Assembly: GCA_947650285.1 (NCBI GenBank)
Contig: CANTFL010001407.1
Span: 186,001-250,000 of the forward strand
DNA length: 64,000 nucleotides
Origin: Hyaloperonospora brassicae
Taxonomy: Eukaryota; Oomycota; Peronosporomycetes; Peronosporales; Peronosporaceae
Reading direction: 5' to 3'
Position 1 is the first letter of the stretch, and each line of letters starts with the position of its first letter. The notes under the pieces were generated by a model that saw only the letters and a list, made by a program, of their open reading frames with translations, ran no database searches and was not told where the DNA came from. Both the position numbers and the translations under genes were made by a program. This document shows positions 1 to 12,254 of the stretch, piece after piece.

Positions 1-239
1 TTTTTACCGTTGATTTTTTTGACTGCCGAAGGGCATGAGGGTGTTAAATACGTTGGCCATCTCACACTTCTTCTTCCTCGCTGTCTTTCATCGCTTCCGT
101 GTCTTCTGACCAGTCTACTGAAATGAGTGGTCTAAAAACACATTTCTATACTTGTGTCAACATGATGTATGTCAAGCTTGTAGACTATCATCCGCATCCA
201 ACACTGCATTCTCCTTCCTACTTCTTACCAGTATATCGA

Positions 240-428
240 ATGGATGACGCAAAAGCGGCTTATGACGATCTATCTGCTTGTACTGGAGCACGAGTATTCA
301 TGGAGGCGTATACTCAGTGCGTCGATAAGTCGATTGAATTGTGTAATGGCGACACGGTCTGTCTGTCTAGCTGTATCCATTCATTTGTGTCGCATTTGAT
401 TGATCCCGGTCTCGATACATTTCGCTAA
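240..428 (+). CDS. Small cysteine-containing ORF, unrecognised
   Basis: The ATG at 240 opens 62 codons ending in TAA at 426-428. The product is acidic in its first part and has five cysteines, four of them clustered (C-x7-C-x5-C-x3-C), which loosely recalls small helical Cys-pair proteins. A pyrimidine-rich stretch ending CAG at 231 lies just upstream and would be a good 3' splice site, so the ORF may be the last exon of a gene starting upstream, possibly outside the window. A donor at 167 (GTATGT, giving a 65-nt intron) would leave an in-frame TGA before the junction, so a spliced upstream exon cannot be shown. Function is not recognised; it could also be chance. Confidence 0.3.
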   Translation: MDDAKAAYDDLSACTGARVFMEAYTQCVDKSIELCNGDTVCLSSCIHSFVSHLIDPGLDTFR

Positions 429-499
429 TTCAGAAACGCATTAGATGAACGACCGAGAAAGAAAAAGTTGCAATCTCGAACACTTCGCCACTTCAGCTT

Positions 500-3300
500 C
501 CTAGTCCGCATACTCCAAAAGAATTAGTCCGCGCCAAATCGACCACATTGCCGATGAGATCCAGTCCACCAGGCAGAACGAGATACAAGGTAAGCACAAG
601 CTCACGTAAGCACGTAGCCAGAAGATACGTATGATGTCAACCTACGACGAACAGCTAGTATTTGACATCGAAACACGCGTACTGTGGAAGTATAGGAGGC
701 TATCTGCGTGGCTTGTGTGCCCGCTACATCCGCGAATTCGTAAGTACCAACGAAAAAGATCAATTTGCTGCCCACTACCGCTTTACATTTCGCACTCGGG
801 TTCAAGCAAGTCGGACGGAGAACGACTCTATCAAGTGACTCATCCTAGTAATGGTAAATGCAGCAATTTATTGAAACTCAGACGAGTTGCAAGAGAGCTC
901 TAATTGAGTCACTCGTGAATGTGGCAGTACAATATAAAGACACAAGCGAGACTCGACACCCTCTTCGGTCGCCGGACTGAGTCATGTGATACGTGCGTGT
1001 CTGATGGCCAGCCATTTGACCTCAATCCACCTGAAAGCTCGTGTTTGATTCTTCGATGCAAATCCGGCATCTCTCCTACTTTATTGACAGCTCGTGTTAC
1101 TGTACGTGAGCATAAAACCTTGGCTAAACGACCGCTTCTCCGCTAATAAGTCTCCATGAACAAGGGATGTTTGGCTCACGAAAGACGATACCATGCCAAA
1201 TGTTGGCGACTTGTGCCAGCAATGTGAGCGAACGTCAGCCAGTAGATGTCATTGAGCGAGACAGCTACGCCGTGTGAATGTGAATGTGTCCATCATATAT
1301 TAAGAATTTCGAAAAGATGCGCGTCTTGGGTCTGTTTATCATGAAAAAAGTTGCAAAGCGTTGACTTCTGAATCTGTTGTTTCAGGAAAGCAGATGGTCG
1401 TAAGGACTTCCCTGTTCATCGGGCCTCAAGCAATCTCCGAGCGTGTGTCGACTAGCAAAAATCATATCAAGACAGCTGCTCATCTGACGGAACAAGTGCT
1501 GCATCAGCGCTAGTCAAAGTGGCACGTTACGGTGGGCAGATCTTTGCAAATGGGCGAGTAAATTGGCCTAGATCGAATCACGGAAGCTGAGAAGAACGAT
1601 GAGGTTGTCGCGATGTTGCCACAACACAGTACTTTCATAAAGTGTGTGTTATCAGCCAAGTGCTCTGACACCAGTCACGAATCGACGTATTCATCACGAC
1701 TCTGTCGATCGTCAGAGTAGTCAACACGCAAACGTCCAGTCGATTATCGTCGGCATGTGTGGAGTTTGTGGTGCTCAAGTAGCAATTTGCGTGAAGCTTT
1801 GGCCGAGCAAGCTTACTTTCGAACAGTGTGAAGCCGCTCGTACGTGTCCGCCTATAAGCTGCTCGGTCGATTCAACTTTGCCAACACCATGACGCAGGAT
1901 ATACGCGTATTCTGAAAATAGTGCGTCGTAGCGTCGGCCTTTTCGGATCAACTGGTTCTCTTCAGCTCGTATTGGGTCAAAGCTAAATTTGCATCAAAAT
2001 GACTGCAAGAAGACGCAAGAAAGTGTCAGTCTGTCAATGAGTTCAATGTTGTTCTCGCTCATAACAAGGCGTACGTTTGATGCTTACAAGTCAACAACAT
2101 TGGCGCAAGGATGAGAAAGGTTTGGTAGACCAACAAGCGAATCACTTTGTCGACACATTCTTTGCACACGCCGACAGATTGTTGGGCGACAGGAATGGAA
2201 TGTGTGTGAGTCATTGTGCGATCCGGTGAAGGACGTGGTGCGATCGCTGAACAACAAAACCGGAACTTCATGGCAGCGACAGTGTAGTGTTTTCTTGGCT
2301 GATCTTCCTTCGTAGCATCGATCTCTGCTACTACGTCAGATTCTTCTTGATCTTAGCAGCTCTTTGTAGTCGAGGCTATCAATAGCAAGCCCGAGTATGT
2401 GGTAACTGGTCGAGATAAGCGACACAAAAGCACCACCTCAGCGATAGTCCTGTCTAACAAAGAGACATCTCCCGGTTGGCGTCAACTCAATACCTGAAGC
2501 TATGATTGCCCTAGTCTTTCTAGTGTCCATGGCGACACGACGTGTCTGTCCACTCCACACTGAATGCAGATTGCTGTACAAATATACGTGATGGAACACT
2601 AGAAACTCTTCGCCCACTACGAAATGCCCCCTGACTGTGCGAGAATCAACGGCACAAGCATTCATGGTCGATTAAATGATGGAATCTTGTATTTGGCAAA
2701 GCGCATTCTCGTAACGTCGCTTTTCTAACATGCGCGTGTTCTCCATTCGGCTTTGCGTTGGCCGGCATAGCGATATCATATGCAAAGTATCGACCTAGTA
2801 GACACATCTTTACGACGACAAGCAATCGGTATTGCACGTTCCATCATGCGGACGTCGTGATTGACGACGAGTCCTAGTTATCCAGTTGAGGCAGGAGCTT
2901 TAGCACAAAATTGACAAGCGTATACATATCAGTCAAGTTGGCTTGGCATATGCACATCGACTTTGATGATTTAACAACCTTCAATCCGTGGGCAGTCGAC
3001 AGTTTCCTTGCTGCTCATGTGCATGAGTTCACACGCATTGTATGCTTGTTCGACATTGTCTCGTGATGATTTTTGGTCCACAAATGTCAGCACGAGCGTA
3101 CCGGACGCCTTCGATACGTGAACCTCACATTTCCAAGCACTAAGCTGAATGCTTGTTGAAGTAGTTGTCTCTCAATCGCTATCACACGCTCCATTTCCTG
3201 ACTTGATCATGGAGAATCCACATTTACTGTTGCCAGTTGTGTCAGACATCGATGCTCTTGCTTGAACCGGCGATACATGCTATTCACTGCTGTAACGTAC
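500..3300 (+). other. Gene-poor interval with scraps of coding-like sequence
   Basis: No intact gene is visible. Several plus-strand stretches read like protein but are broken by stops and frame changes. One is about 659-838, a 59-residue stop-bounded frame without ATG. Another is about 2357-2499, ending at a TGA. A third is about 2640-2730. They lie in different frames and none begins with a convincing start. GTAAGC at about 591 resembles a splice donor. The region may be one or more decayed genes; I recognise no family. Confidence 0.25.
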
Positions 3301-4096
3301 AATTTTGAAGGTGAAAACAGCGTGTGCATCGCTGTGATTGAGCAACCTAAACATACATTGAGACGAAACAGTTTCGAGAAACGCTAGACCATTTCGTGCT
3401 TAATACGTCGTGCCATTTGACCTTGTTGGAGCACCTTGTCGACTCATACTCTTTTATCTCGTGCCGTACGATATGTGAAGTAGATCGATTACTTCGTCAC
3501 ATCTTGCGTTATTCTGGTGCGGCGCCACTCTGCATCCGAGGTAGCGTATTGTACTACTAAACGTGGCTGTGAAGGACAACGTGATGATCAATATGCTTTA
3601 CCGATGACATCATGTCTTGTTATGACTTTATGTGCTCTACTTCTTGCGTGACGTCTTACAGCATAGCTTTTCTTGGCGGGAACGTTTTGATGGGTTTTAC
3701 GCGTTTGCAAGCAGCAATGTCTGTAAATGGATGAGATCGCTTTTTCCTTTTAGAATTTGAAATCAGATAAAGCTGGCTGTAAGAGTGCGTAGCTCGATCA
3801 ATTTGTTTTGCATTGCGTCTCGTGGTCGCGACGTCCAATGTGCGATGGTGCACGTACCGAATTTCCATCCTGATAGAGTCAGTCGGGGGCGTTTGTTCGT
3901 CAACATGGCAGCTTCCTTTTTGTTCACACTAAGTATTTCAATGCAGCGGCTTTCCTGAGACAATGTCCATCCGAGTGTGCTACGACTACTTTGCGTGCTG
4001 CATTGACTCTTGTCCACTGCAAAGTCCTATCGTACTATCACAAGAGTCGACTCACGCAAGTGTACACGATCTAGTTCTTTCTTCAGTTGACGAAAC
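3300..4096. other. No gene recognised
   Basis: Short open frames exist on both strands (for example minus-strand frames within 3656-4017), but none has a recognisable domain. This is the 3' flank of the minus-strand bZIP/START-like gene that ends at 4097, so its 3' UTR and terminator should lie here. I see no clear polyadenylation signal. Confidence 0.3.
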
Positions 4097-5473
4097 CTAA
4101 ATGTCAATACCTGCCAGTGTATCTTCGAGCAACAATTTATCTAATTCACTGGTTACTTCCGATATGTCTTCGCTCACGGCGTTCTGGAGAAGGTCGTGAA
4201 ACTCCTCGACGCGTGCATCACCTGTGCTTGATAGAATGAGCTTCATCGGGACTTGACGAACGCACATCATCACATTGGTCGTATCTTCGTCCGAACCCGG
4301 GATCAGACACACCCACCCTGTCTCGTCCGCGTGCATGCCGCGAAACACTTCTTCTCCTTCCGAGTGCGTTTTCCAGACAATGATCGTGCGGTTCTTCTCG
4401 ACAAACCGACACCCTACCTGTCGCTGCAAAACGGACACGGTCGACCCGCACGTGAGCGTGTGCAGCAGACGAAATCGCACCACCAGTGTGTTCTCGGGAT
4501 CCGCAATTTCGCCAAAGTCCTCTCGATCGTCCTGTCGATGGTGTAGTTTTGCGAGTTCCCACATGACCTGCCCCGTGCGATGGTAGCAAAACGGCTGCGT
4601 AAAGTTGCTCCGGTGCTCAAAGTACTCAATCTCGCCGTCCGGTTCACGTCGTTTGACCGAACTCACGATCCCTTCCGTCATGAAATCAAAGTCAAATATC
4701 TCATCGACACAAGCGTAGCTTTCGTGCACTCGCCTCAAGTGGCCTCGAAACATCATGTAGTCAAACTCCGGACTCGTTCGAGTATGCGGCACCCGCAAAC
4801 AACTGCGTGCAGTCGCCACCGTCAGCGCTGCTGGACCAGCAAGAGCCGCCGCACTGCTGGAACTCCCTTTCGCACCAGCGCGCTTCGGCGCGTCCAGAAC
4901 CAATTGTTGGCACATCGCTTCAATGCAATTGGCTTTCGCCTTTGCTTCGGCCAACAGCCGCTTCTGCTCGGCCTCTGCTTGGCGCAACTTCTCGCGCTCG
5001 TCGCGCGCCACGCGCCGTCCGAGCGCGAGGCCTAACGTGTCGGTCAACGACGCAGCGCTCGACTGTTTGCCCGCTTGCAGTTGGCTCAGCTGGCGCGAGA
5101 GGTCGTCGACCGTCTGCCGCAGTCGATTGCGCTCGTCTTTGACCTTTTGGTGGTACACGCGCTTGCGGATCGCCTCCTTTTCGCGGCGGCTCTTGGGGGC
5201 GTCAGTGGTCGACACGTCGCAGGCGGTGTCCATTGCGTCGTCCTCGTCGTCGCACTTGCGCCGCACGTGGTACTGGCTGTCCGCCGCCGCCACGTCGAAC
5301 GTCATGGAGGGGAGACAGGCCGTCAGCACAGAGGCCGCAAAGTCGTTCGACACGACGAGCGCGTCGTGCGGCGCCGGGGCCGAAGCGGTCGGCGACGGCG
5401 CCGCCGCTGCTGCAATCTCCGGGTCGGCGCACATGACGCCCTTGAGGACGACGACGGCCGCGCCCGAGTGCAT
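4097..5473 (-). CDS. M96-like bZIP and START-like domain protein
   Basis: A 458-residue protein if translation begins at the ATG at 5473. The frame stays open to 5722 without an ATG; other in-frame ATGs are at 5434 and 5305. Residues 1-95 are Ala/Pro/Asp-rich and disordered-looking. Residues 95-137 are a bZIP: a basic block (RREKEAIRKR) followed by leucines at 118, 125 and 132. A second charged helical stretch spans about 155-191. The C-terminal half (about 235-447) resembles the START-like domain of oomycete M96 mating-specific-type proteins, including an ADETGW segment. The likely role is a nuclear DNA-binding regulator with a lipid- or ligand-binding-like domain. The canonical bZIP N-x7-R signature is not evident. 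The frame is intact and GC-rich, unlike most of the window, which supports a functioning host gene. The target and the ligand cannot be read from sequence. Confidence 0.85.
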   Translation of the reverse strand: MHSGAAVVVLKGVMCADPEIAAAAAPSPTASAPAPHDALVVSNDFAASVLTACLPSMTFDVAAADSQYHVRRKCDDEDDAMDTACDVSTTDAPKSRREKEAIRKRVYHQKVKDERNRLRQTVDDLSRQLSQLQAGKQSSAASLTDTLGLALGRRVARDEREKLRQAEAEQKRLLAEAKAKANCIEAMCQQLVLDAPKRAGAKGSSSSAAALAGPAALTVATARSCLRVPHTRTSPEFDYMMFRGHLRRVHESYACVDEIFDFDFMTEGIVSSVKRREPDGEIEYFEHRSNFTQPFCYHRTGQVMWELAKLHHRQDDREDFGEIADPENTLVVRFRLLHTLTCGSTVSVLQRQVGCRFVEKNRTIIVWKTHSEGEEVFRGMHADETGWVCLIPGSDEDTTNVMMCVRQVPMKLILSSTGDARVEEFHDLLQNAVSEDISEVTSELDKLLLEDTLAGIDI

Positions 5474-5529
5474 GCGACTGGCGCGGGCAGAGATAATCGT
5501 CAGTGCGGTGGGGTATGGCACACGTACGC

Positions 5530-5592
5530 GCGCGCAAGAGAGCGAGCGAGAGCGAGAGAGGGAGAGGGGGAGGGGGAGGGAGCGAGAGAGAC
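5530..5592. repeat. Purine-rich low-complexity tract (CT-rich on gene strand)
   Basis: A nearly pure GA/GGGAG tract on the plus strand, so CT-rich on the strand of the bZIP/START-like gene, about 60-120 nt upstream of its ATG at 5473. CT-rich leaders near transcription starts are common in oomycete promoters, so this probably marks the core promoter or 5' UTR. It also explains the long, biased frames seen here on both strands. Confidence 0.6.
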
Positions 5593-5733
5593 TGTCACTT
5601 GTCCCGACTGCTGCGCGCGGTGGAGGAGAGCGCCGACCAGCGACGTCCACAGAGCGCGTACAAATCGCGACTGACTGATGGACAGCCGATGGTCGGGACG
5701 AGGGCGCGCGCGGTTTATGCACAACCCCACGTC

Positions 5734-6250
5734 CCCGCGACGTGTCTCGTCTGGCGCCGTCGACGTTTCTTCAAGTGTTCATTGCGCGGCCCGTCTGCTG
5801 CGCGTGAGCGATTACGCACAGCGAGTGAAGCGCGTGCATTGTGTGGACGCCGAGGCGCGTGTTGTCCTGGTTCAGGACGCCTCGGGCTCGTCTGCTGTGG
5901 TCCGTGGACGCGCGGCTCGAGCGAATAGCGCACTGTATTCGTCGAGCGACGACGCCCCTTTTTTTGTTGACGATAAAGCGAGCGCGGTGAGACAAAGCAT
6001 GTACTGATACAAGAGACCGGCTGGGCAACTGGCTGGTTGGCGCGACACGCGCGACGCGTGTGTTGTGTACAGTGCGATCACTCGCGCGACTGCCTGTTGA
6101 TCGTGTCAATGACTGCCTCCCGGTCATCATTGCTATCGTTGCACGAGTTGAACGACTCAGCGTACGAGTACGCGACTCTAGTCGCAAAAGGTGCACTCGG
6201 TCGGCACGTGTGGCTCGTAACGGTGGCCTCTCATCATCACCGATGCATAC
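5734..6250. other. Upstream region of bZIP gene, no gene recognised
   Basis: GC-rich sequence with several overlapping open frames on both strands, none with a recognisable domain. It probably contains the promoter of the minus-strand gene ending at 4097. Confidence 0.4.
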
Positions 6251-6445
6251 TCATGTGCTGTTAGCTGGAAGGGTAAACAGCTGGGATCGCGGCGCGTGCA
6301 CGCACGCGTTTGTAAACACGACTTGACCACGTTCGAAGCTCACCTCTATGTCACCTGCGGCACCAAAAGCGACTGGTTTGCCAATGGGTTCCAACGATTT
6401 GAACTCGAACGGGGACGGGATGTCGGATAGAGAGAAGTAAAACAT
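6251..6445 (-). CDS. Possible terminal exon of an unrecognised gene
   Basis: An ATG at 6445 opens 64 codons to a stop at 6251. The sequence has protein-like composition with hydrophobic and charged residues mixed, but I recognise no family. Upstream on the same strand (6460-6764) another frame also looks coding-like, and a GTGCGT at about 6465 could be a splice donor. This could therefore be the 3' end of a spliced or decayed minus-strand gene. Confidence 0.25.
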   Translation of the reverse strand: MFYFSLSDIPSPFEFKSLEPIGKPVAFGAAGDIEVSFERGQVVFTNACVHAPRSQLFTLPANST

Positions 6446-6779
6446 GCATCAGTGTGGGATATACGCACTGCGAAAAGGGATCCATGTTCATGAGAGACTT
6501 GGGATCAGCGGCGACTCCTGGCCCTGAACGCGATCGATAAGTAACGTGGGCTTTTCCCGGTGGAGGGGCTCGGTGATCTAGTGGCACGCGTCTGCACAAA
6601 GATGGTACCCATCTATCCGGTGGCAGTACAGAATCAATCCACAAAGAGATATTGCTGATGCAGGAGCGTCGACGCATCCCCAAGCTCGCGTGCGTTTGGC
6701 AGGACTGACTTTTTCTCGGTTGTGATGAAGTCGGGGCGAATGTGGGACAGAGCGTGACTGCCAACGCTACTGCGCGTCT

Positions 6780-8315
6780 GCGTTGCTTTGCAGCCCCCCC
6801 ATGAATTTTCGGTGGAACATCGGTGTAGAAACAGACTAGATCAGAGAAAGGAGTGTCCGGTTAATGATGTGCAGCGCAGATGGAGCGCCTACGTCGACAT
6901 GCTGGATTTCCAAGCCCACTACTTTGCGACACCGCACATTTGCGAGGGTACCGATGTCAGTTTAATAGGGAAATCATTTGAGGACGCGACGTGAGCTTTA
7001 ATGTCTTGTCAGCGCAGCTCTTTGACAGGCGCGAACACAAAATACACAGCTTCTGTTGCTCCTTCCGTCGAAATAGGAGACAAGGATGCAGCTCGAACGT
7101 GCTCCTACCACAGACTGATCGGAGCTGATTGGGGATCACGTGCTCGGACTGACCGTGTCGTATTGGATAATATTCGCTACCAGCTGGTGCCACGTACAGT
7201 TAGCACCATACATTATTAGGTTTGACAAGAATTAATTATAACCATGATTTTATCCTGTAGGCGTGTTCGGTACGCGACGATTGTGCTAAATCAGATCGAT
7301 GGCTTATTGACCACCACTTTGGTAATCGTACGATCTAACATCGAACCATATGTGGGATTACCAGTGTGCATGTTTAAGCATACTTCATTCTGATTCTGCA
7401 GGATAGCGAACCTACCTGCATGGATTAATTGACGAATCTGATGCTAAACTTGTATGTGATTCATTTTACGTGCTAAGCACAAGCCATAACAAGGCAGACG
7501 ACAGCACTCTGTGCATAACCATTTTGACGAGAGTTATTCATAAGTCAAAAGTTAGTGTGAAGGCACGTTCTCGCCTGCAGTGATGATTGCATAGACACGC
7601 GATCCAGAGCAACTCGTAAGCTATTTCGTGCAAGGAACCGCAAAATGGGGCGCTAGGCCATATTGCCTATGTGCCTTTAGCTCAAATTTAAGCTTCTATC
7701 AAGCGTATTCATTCAGGAAATTTAACTTGCCATGCACGTACATAGTACGTGGGACTTCGACGCACCTGCCTACACTGTGTCAGAGTGGGTAGCTTGCAGT
7801 GTATGAGTACAAGCGGAGAGCATCCCGTTTCACCAGGTCGTACCCGTCGAACGACCACGGACATTACAACAAACATGGACGCCACGCGTGAAGACGTCGC
7901 CAATATGAAGGATATCGCATTGATTGCAGTCGGGCACATGAATTTAATTTACAGCGGACAGGCCATCAACTCCACGATTTTTATTAGAAGGAGACGAGCA
8001 ACACGCCGCAAATTCCAAGCTCATTCAGCACAAACTCGACACCGATAGGGAGGAAGCATAGTCCCGTCAAGACCCATTTATTCCGCCTAGAGTAGATTCT
8101 TTATTACGAGCGTTCTCCGTGGCGATACAGAAAGCTAGCATCTGAGAAAATCAGAAATTTATATTCAACACGTAGCGTTCGCGAGTGATCAAACGTTAAT
8201 TCCACGCTTTGAGCCAAATTTGAGAATTGATCTTGTCGCGTATCTGTCACTTTTGAATCAACACGATGCCTGAAACGTCTTGTTGCTCTACAAAGGTGCA
8301 GCACGCGACATACTT
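6780..8315. other. No gene recognised
   Basis: Short frames only (for example 6788-6994 plus and 7749-8048 plus), none with a recognisable domain or convincing start context. AT content rises toward 7200. Confidence 0.4.
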
Positions 8316-8756
8316 TGTAACGGGATAGCCCGTTACATGAAATTGTCATCAAGAAGAAAATGGCAATAAAGAAGATTACGTTGAATATCCTTTGAACAAT
8401 ATCACGAAGCACAGTGATATTGTTGGAATGACCGAAGGGTCTATTCATTGGTTGATATTGCGACTATATTGACCCATTGATCGCTGCTAGACGCGCGCAA
8501 TGGGTGGTGAGTAGACGTCATCATACATTTGGTTACATTAATTTAATTAAGTCAGGACAAACAGAGAGCAAGAGATGTTGTACTTAATTATATTAAATAA
8601 AAGTTTTACTTTTACCACGACTACAGTCCTTAACTTAGTCGATTACCTTCCTCTATATAGTGTTAAATAGGTAGAAGGGCACTGAACTTCACTGTTGTCA
8701 GTATAAGTTAACTCCATACTGCTAAACCAGTACGTAGTTGTCGGTGCCTCGTTACT
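8316..8756 (+). mobile_element. Solo LTR, Ty3/gypsy subfamily A
   Basis: A 441-bp LTR beginning TGTAACGGGA and ending GTTACT, where the canonical final A has become T. It is flanked by a perfect 5-bp target duplication TACTT (8311-8315 and 8757-8761). It aligns along its length with the 3' LTR of the second chromovirus copy (45758-46199) and with the solo LTR at 22974-23410. No internal element sequence is attached, so it is a remnant of LTR-LTR recombination. Confidence 0.92.
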
Positions 8757-8761
8757 TACTT

Positions 8762-11700
8762 CGTCTCATTAAACTTGCAGATTTGAAAATGAGTGCGCGA
8801 AGCATGAATGACAGAATAGGTGTAAACATGAGTGAGTAATGTATTCCTTATAGATTAATGCTACGGTCAGTCGCGAGTTGCCTGTGTCCCACAGGTTTTT
8901 ATTGGAACGCATATACCGACATGCTTTCAATTTAAATTACCGGGAAGGAAGAAATCTTCCACCCCGCCCGTCATTTAAGCAAGACGCTTTCAGCAGAGTG
9001 CTAGTAAGCTTTTCAATAAATCGTTTGCAATTCAAAGTCGATTACACTTATACAAAATCTGGTGGTTCATAGAATTTCAGTAATGTATTTTGATCTGTCA
9101 TTGACGCCCAGAAGACTGCTTAACGAAGGCATTGTCAACTTTTTTTAAATAAAGATTGTGTCCACCTTGTGTCCACCTTGTATCCACATGACTAGACCGT
9201 TTCCTTTGATGGCTCAGGTCGATGCTGAACGTGGTGGCGTTATGATTACATCTAGTAACCATTGATTAGATATGTATGCACAATCAGGGTCGAAATTTGG
9301 GCACTTCATACGACGTACCTTGATTTATCTTCAAATTGCCATTGTACAACAATGCAAAAGATACTTAGACCAATCGATTCCTGACCACTAGATCCGCGTA
9401 AAAGTAATGCAGTAGATGCATAGCCCAATTTGTTCGTGACTACTAGATTCGACTAAAATATGTCTCTTGATCTGAAAGCAGTGTGCGAAGAAAAGACTAA
9501 ATGCGATTGCGTCAGGTCTAATAACCAGGAGAGAATATTTGGGCTCGTATGTCGATACTCTCACAATAATTCGAGAGGCCGACGACATTTTGCCCGTAGG
9601 AATGTCGACATACTGTATGTATTATGCGCTACATAAAAACTATTTTTGATGTCAATTATATTCCAATCCAACTTACGGCTAGGTTTGTATCCTATCAATA
9701 CAAATAAGCAGCCAAGTCATTCATGCCACCCTCATGATATACGTTGTCCACATCTAACACGAATTTTTTTGGGGTGAGTTACAAAATACTGAACGTAATA
9801 AATGTATTTACGGACCAGGTGGGTTGATTCTGATATCTATGTGCTCTTCAAACCATCTACTAAGTCTATGAAGTGCGAAATATTTACCGATTGGCTCTTC
9901 ACACCAAAAAGACCAGGTTTGGCTATTTCCGGTCTTCTTCAATCTCGTACAAAGACCGCAATGCCAGTGTTTGCTCACAATTTTTGAGTTTTTCCCCATG
10001 ATGCAGGCAATTTGACTTAATTGATTGATTTGCATCCATATTGTAGATTCCTTGTATCATGCACAATATATCATTTCCACTCGAAGTCCTAGATCACGGT
10101 CTGAAAATTAAATCGTGGGTCGCGCTTTGTAAATCGTAAAAAAGGTTATTTTTATTTACATCCTTGCTTGTACGTCGATCGATATTGAATGATCTGACAT
10201 TTCCATGTCTTTTCATTCTTTTGGATGACCTGACATTTCCGTATCTTTTCATATACCCTATGATCAACTTTTGGCCAACGCCATTTGTCCGAAATATCGT
10301 ATATCAATTTTAATCGCTTCAGTAAAAATTGAGAGAGCTATTCTTCTTCTTTCATTGATCTTAATCGCTTCCTTGAAGCGTCGATACATACATATGGCGC
10401 ACAATTCCGTGATGATTGCCTATTTTTTAGCCTTTTTAGTTTTCTCTACAATATGATGACAACTAATCTATCTGTATTTCATTCCGCAGTACTTTCTGCG
10501 CAAGGATTGGATTTCTTTAAATATATTTCTCGATATTTTTATCCATCTCAACTACATCTTCCTATTCATCGAACAGCTTAATTGATAAATAGCCAATACA
10601 CCTACGCTGACTTGAGTAAGATGTCCGCCATGGATGAATGTCGCACAGCGGGTTTAAGGTAAATTTCCAATAACTTATGTAGGAATACAAGAATACGATC
10701 GTGTACGTCTGTTGCTTATTTGTGGAATTCCAACAAAAGCAGCAATTACATTGAGAATCGCGAAGAATGCGCGATTTCGCAATCCGTCTACGAGAATACT
10801 TAAATCATCGATAAATTCAATTGAATGAACAGGAAAAGAGGACTAACCAAAATATGGGTGTGTTTATAAGTGAGCTTAAGCTTCGACGATTAATTTCCGG
10901 TAAATTTGATCTATAACGTCTGCGGTTTCACATGGTAATTGCAGCCAAACAGATGTTTTATTCGAAGTTTCGTCGCCAGCTTGATATGTTTCCTTAAGTT
11001 TTGGTCGCTGATATAACAATGAGTGGACTTGTTTTATCAGCTTTCATTTGACTCATCGACTACACGGTTCAAAAAATTAATGAAATAAATTAAGTGATGA
11101 CGTGCAACGAGCGGAGGGTAAGTTTTATGAGGATTTCAACTTCTTCCTAAGCCAAGAACACCTTTCTTTGTATTTTCGATCATATAGACACTTTCTAAGG
11201 AAGCTTTGTCGATGTCTTCGATACAGGGCGCGATACATTATTTTTTTAAACTGAGAGTACATGGAAGATACTTAAGCTGTAAAGTATAAAGGTTTTACGG
11301 AATCCAAATTCCAGCAACTATTTAAACAACATAAATTATCATCTCTGTTCGTGACGTATGATGATGCGGATTTAAGTAACCCTCGTTCTCTCTGGCTCGA
11401 CCACAATTGTGCTATGTCTGGTGAAGAACCTTTTGGTTATATCACATGTGTATACATGATCCACGAAAGCTTTAAATATAGTAGATTCACAATTGTATCC
11501 GCAAGCTATCCCGATTTATGCATTGCACGACACCCAATTGGACGTCCTACACCTAAGCAGATATTTACTTTTCCGCGTTCCTTTGGTGTTAAAAGAATCC
11601 ATTGTGGGCTGGCGTGATTTGAGCGAAAGCAAACTCATGCTATATCTTCTGCTTGAGAATTTTCTGGGTAATGACATTGTGCACAACTTCTGATGCTAAA

Positions 11701-11924
11701 TATGTAGCGTCAAATATATATACCGTAAGTGCCAACAATTCAAAAAATAGTTATTTAGTGAAGTCTCATCCCAGGTGTGCGAGAGTACTAAGTTAATTGA
11801 TTGATTTAATGTGATGCGACTCGTGCATGGGAAGTCGTTATATGTACTCGCGTGTATCTATGTGTCAGTGACTGTGCTAATGTAGTACAGTGACATCGTA
11901 AATTACGTGCACGCAATAATAAAA
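8762..11924. other. AT-rich interval, no gene recognised
   Basis: No long frame has a recognisable product. There are small tandem motifs: three tandem copies of a roughly 11-bp unit containing GTGTCCACC at about 9158-9186, and two copies of a segment containing TGACATTTCC at about 10192-10255. The rest looks like decayed intergenic DNA. Confidence 0.5.
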
Positions 11925-11996
11925 GCTCTGTGGCTCAACTAGGAAGGTCTAGTAGAGACATACCAAAGGTCACAGGATTGACTCCAGATACCAGCA
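11925..11996 (+). repeat. tRNA-derived SINE-like unit (72 nt tRNA-like head)
   Basis: A 72-nt segment has the layout of a tRNA. TGGCTCAACTAGG at 11931-11943 resembles an A box, GGATTGACTCC at 11975-11985 resembles a B box with two changes, and the 3' end ACCAGCA sits where an acceptor stem would close. The 5' acceptor strand has drifted and does not pair well. About 60-80 nt of unrelated sequence follows, which fits the body of a SINE. Tail and target duplication are not clear. tRNA-derived SINEs are known in Phytophthora. Confidence 0.45.
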
Positions 11997-12254
11997 AGTA
12001 AAGCCTTTGGGTTTCGTTAATTAGTGTCTACCAGCACTTTACTACCAGGGAGTGACGTCTCTTGATACTATGACTGTTGTCCATGCTAAAGAAATTGTGG
12101 TACGCACCATACAATAAGGGAGCAAGATCATGACCAGAAAAGCGAAAGCTAATTTAATGATCAGCGCGGTCATGGCGATAATTGGTCAACTGAAATGGAT
12201 AGGTGCTGACACAGATATGCAAATCAATGCCCAGTAAGCGACGCAATGCGTACA

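Noticed and set aside
167..231. 65-nt intron joining an upstream exon to the ORF at 240
   Set aside because: Donor and acceptor look good, but the joined frame meets a TGA at 163-165 just before the junction.
4923..5678. Long plus-strand frames (up to 251 codons) opposite the bZIP/START-like gene
   Set aside because: They are shadows of a GC-rich gene on the other strand, with low-complexity Arg/Ser/Ala composition and no domain.
5474..5722. N-terminal extension of the bZIP gene to 5722
   Set aside because: No ATG there (GTG at 5722), and the segment is the CT-rich tract read as Ser/Leu/Arg repeats. The ATG at 5473 is preferred.
11925..11996. Functional tRNA gene
   Set aside because: The acceptor stem does not pair well and the B box has two changes, so a tRNA-derived repeat is more likely.
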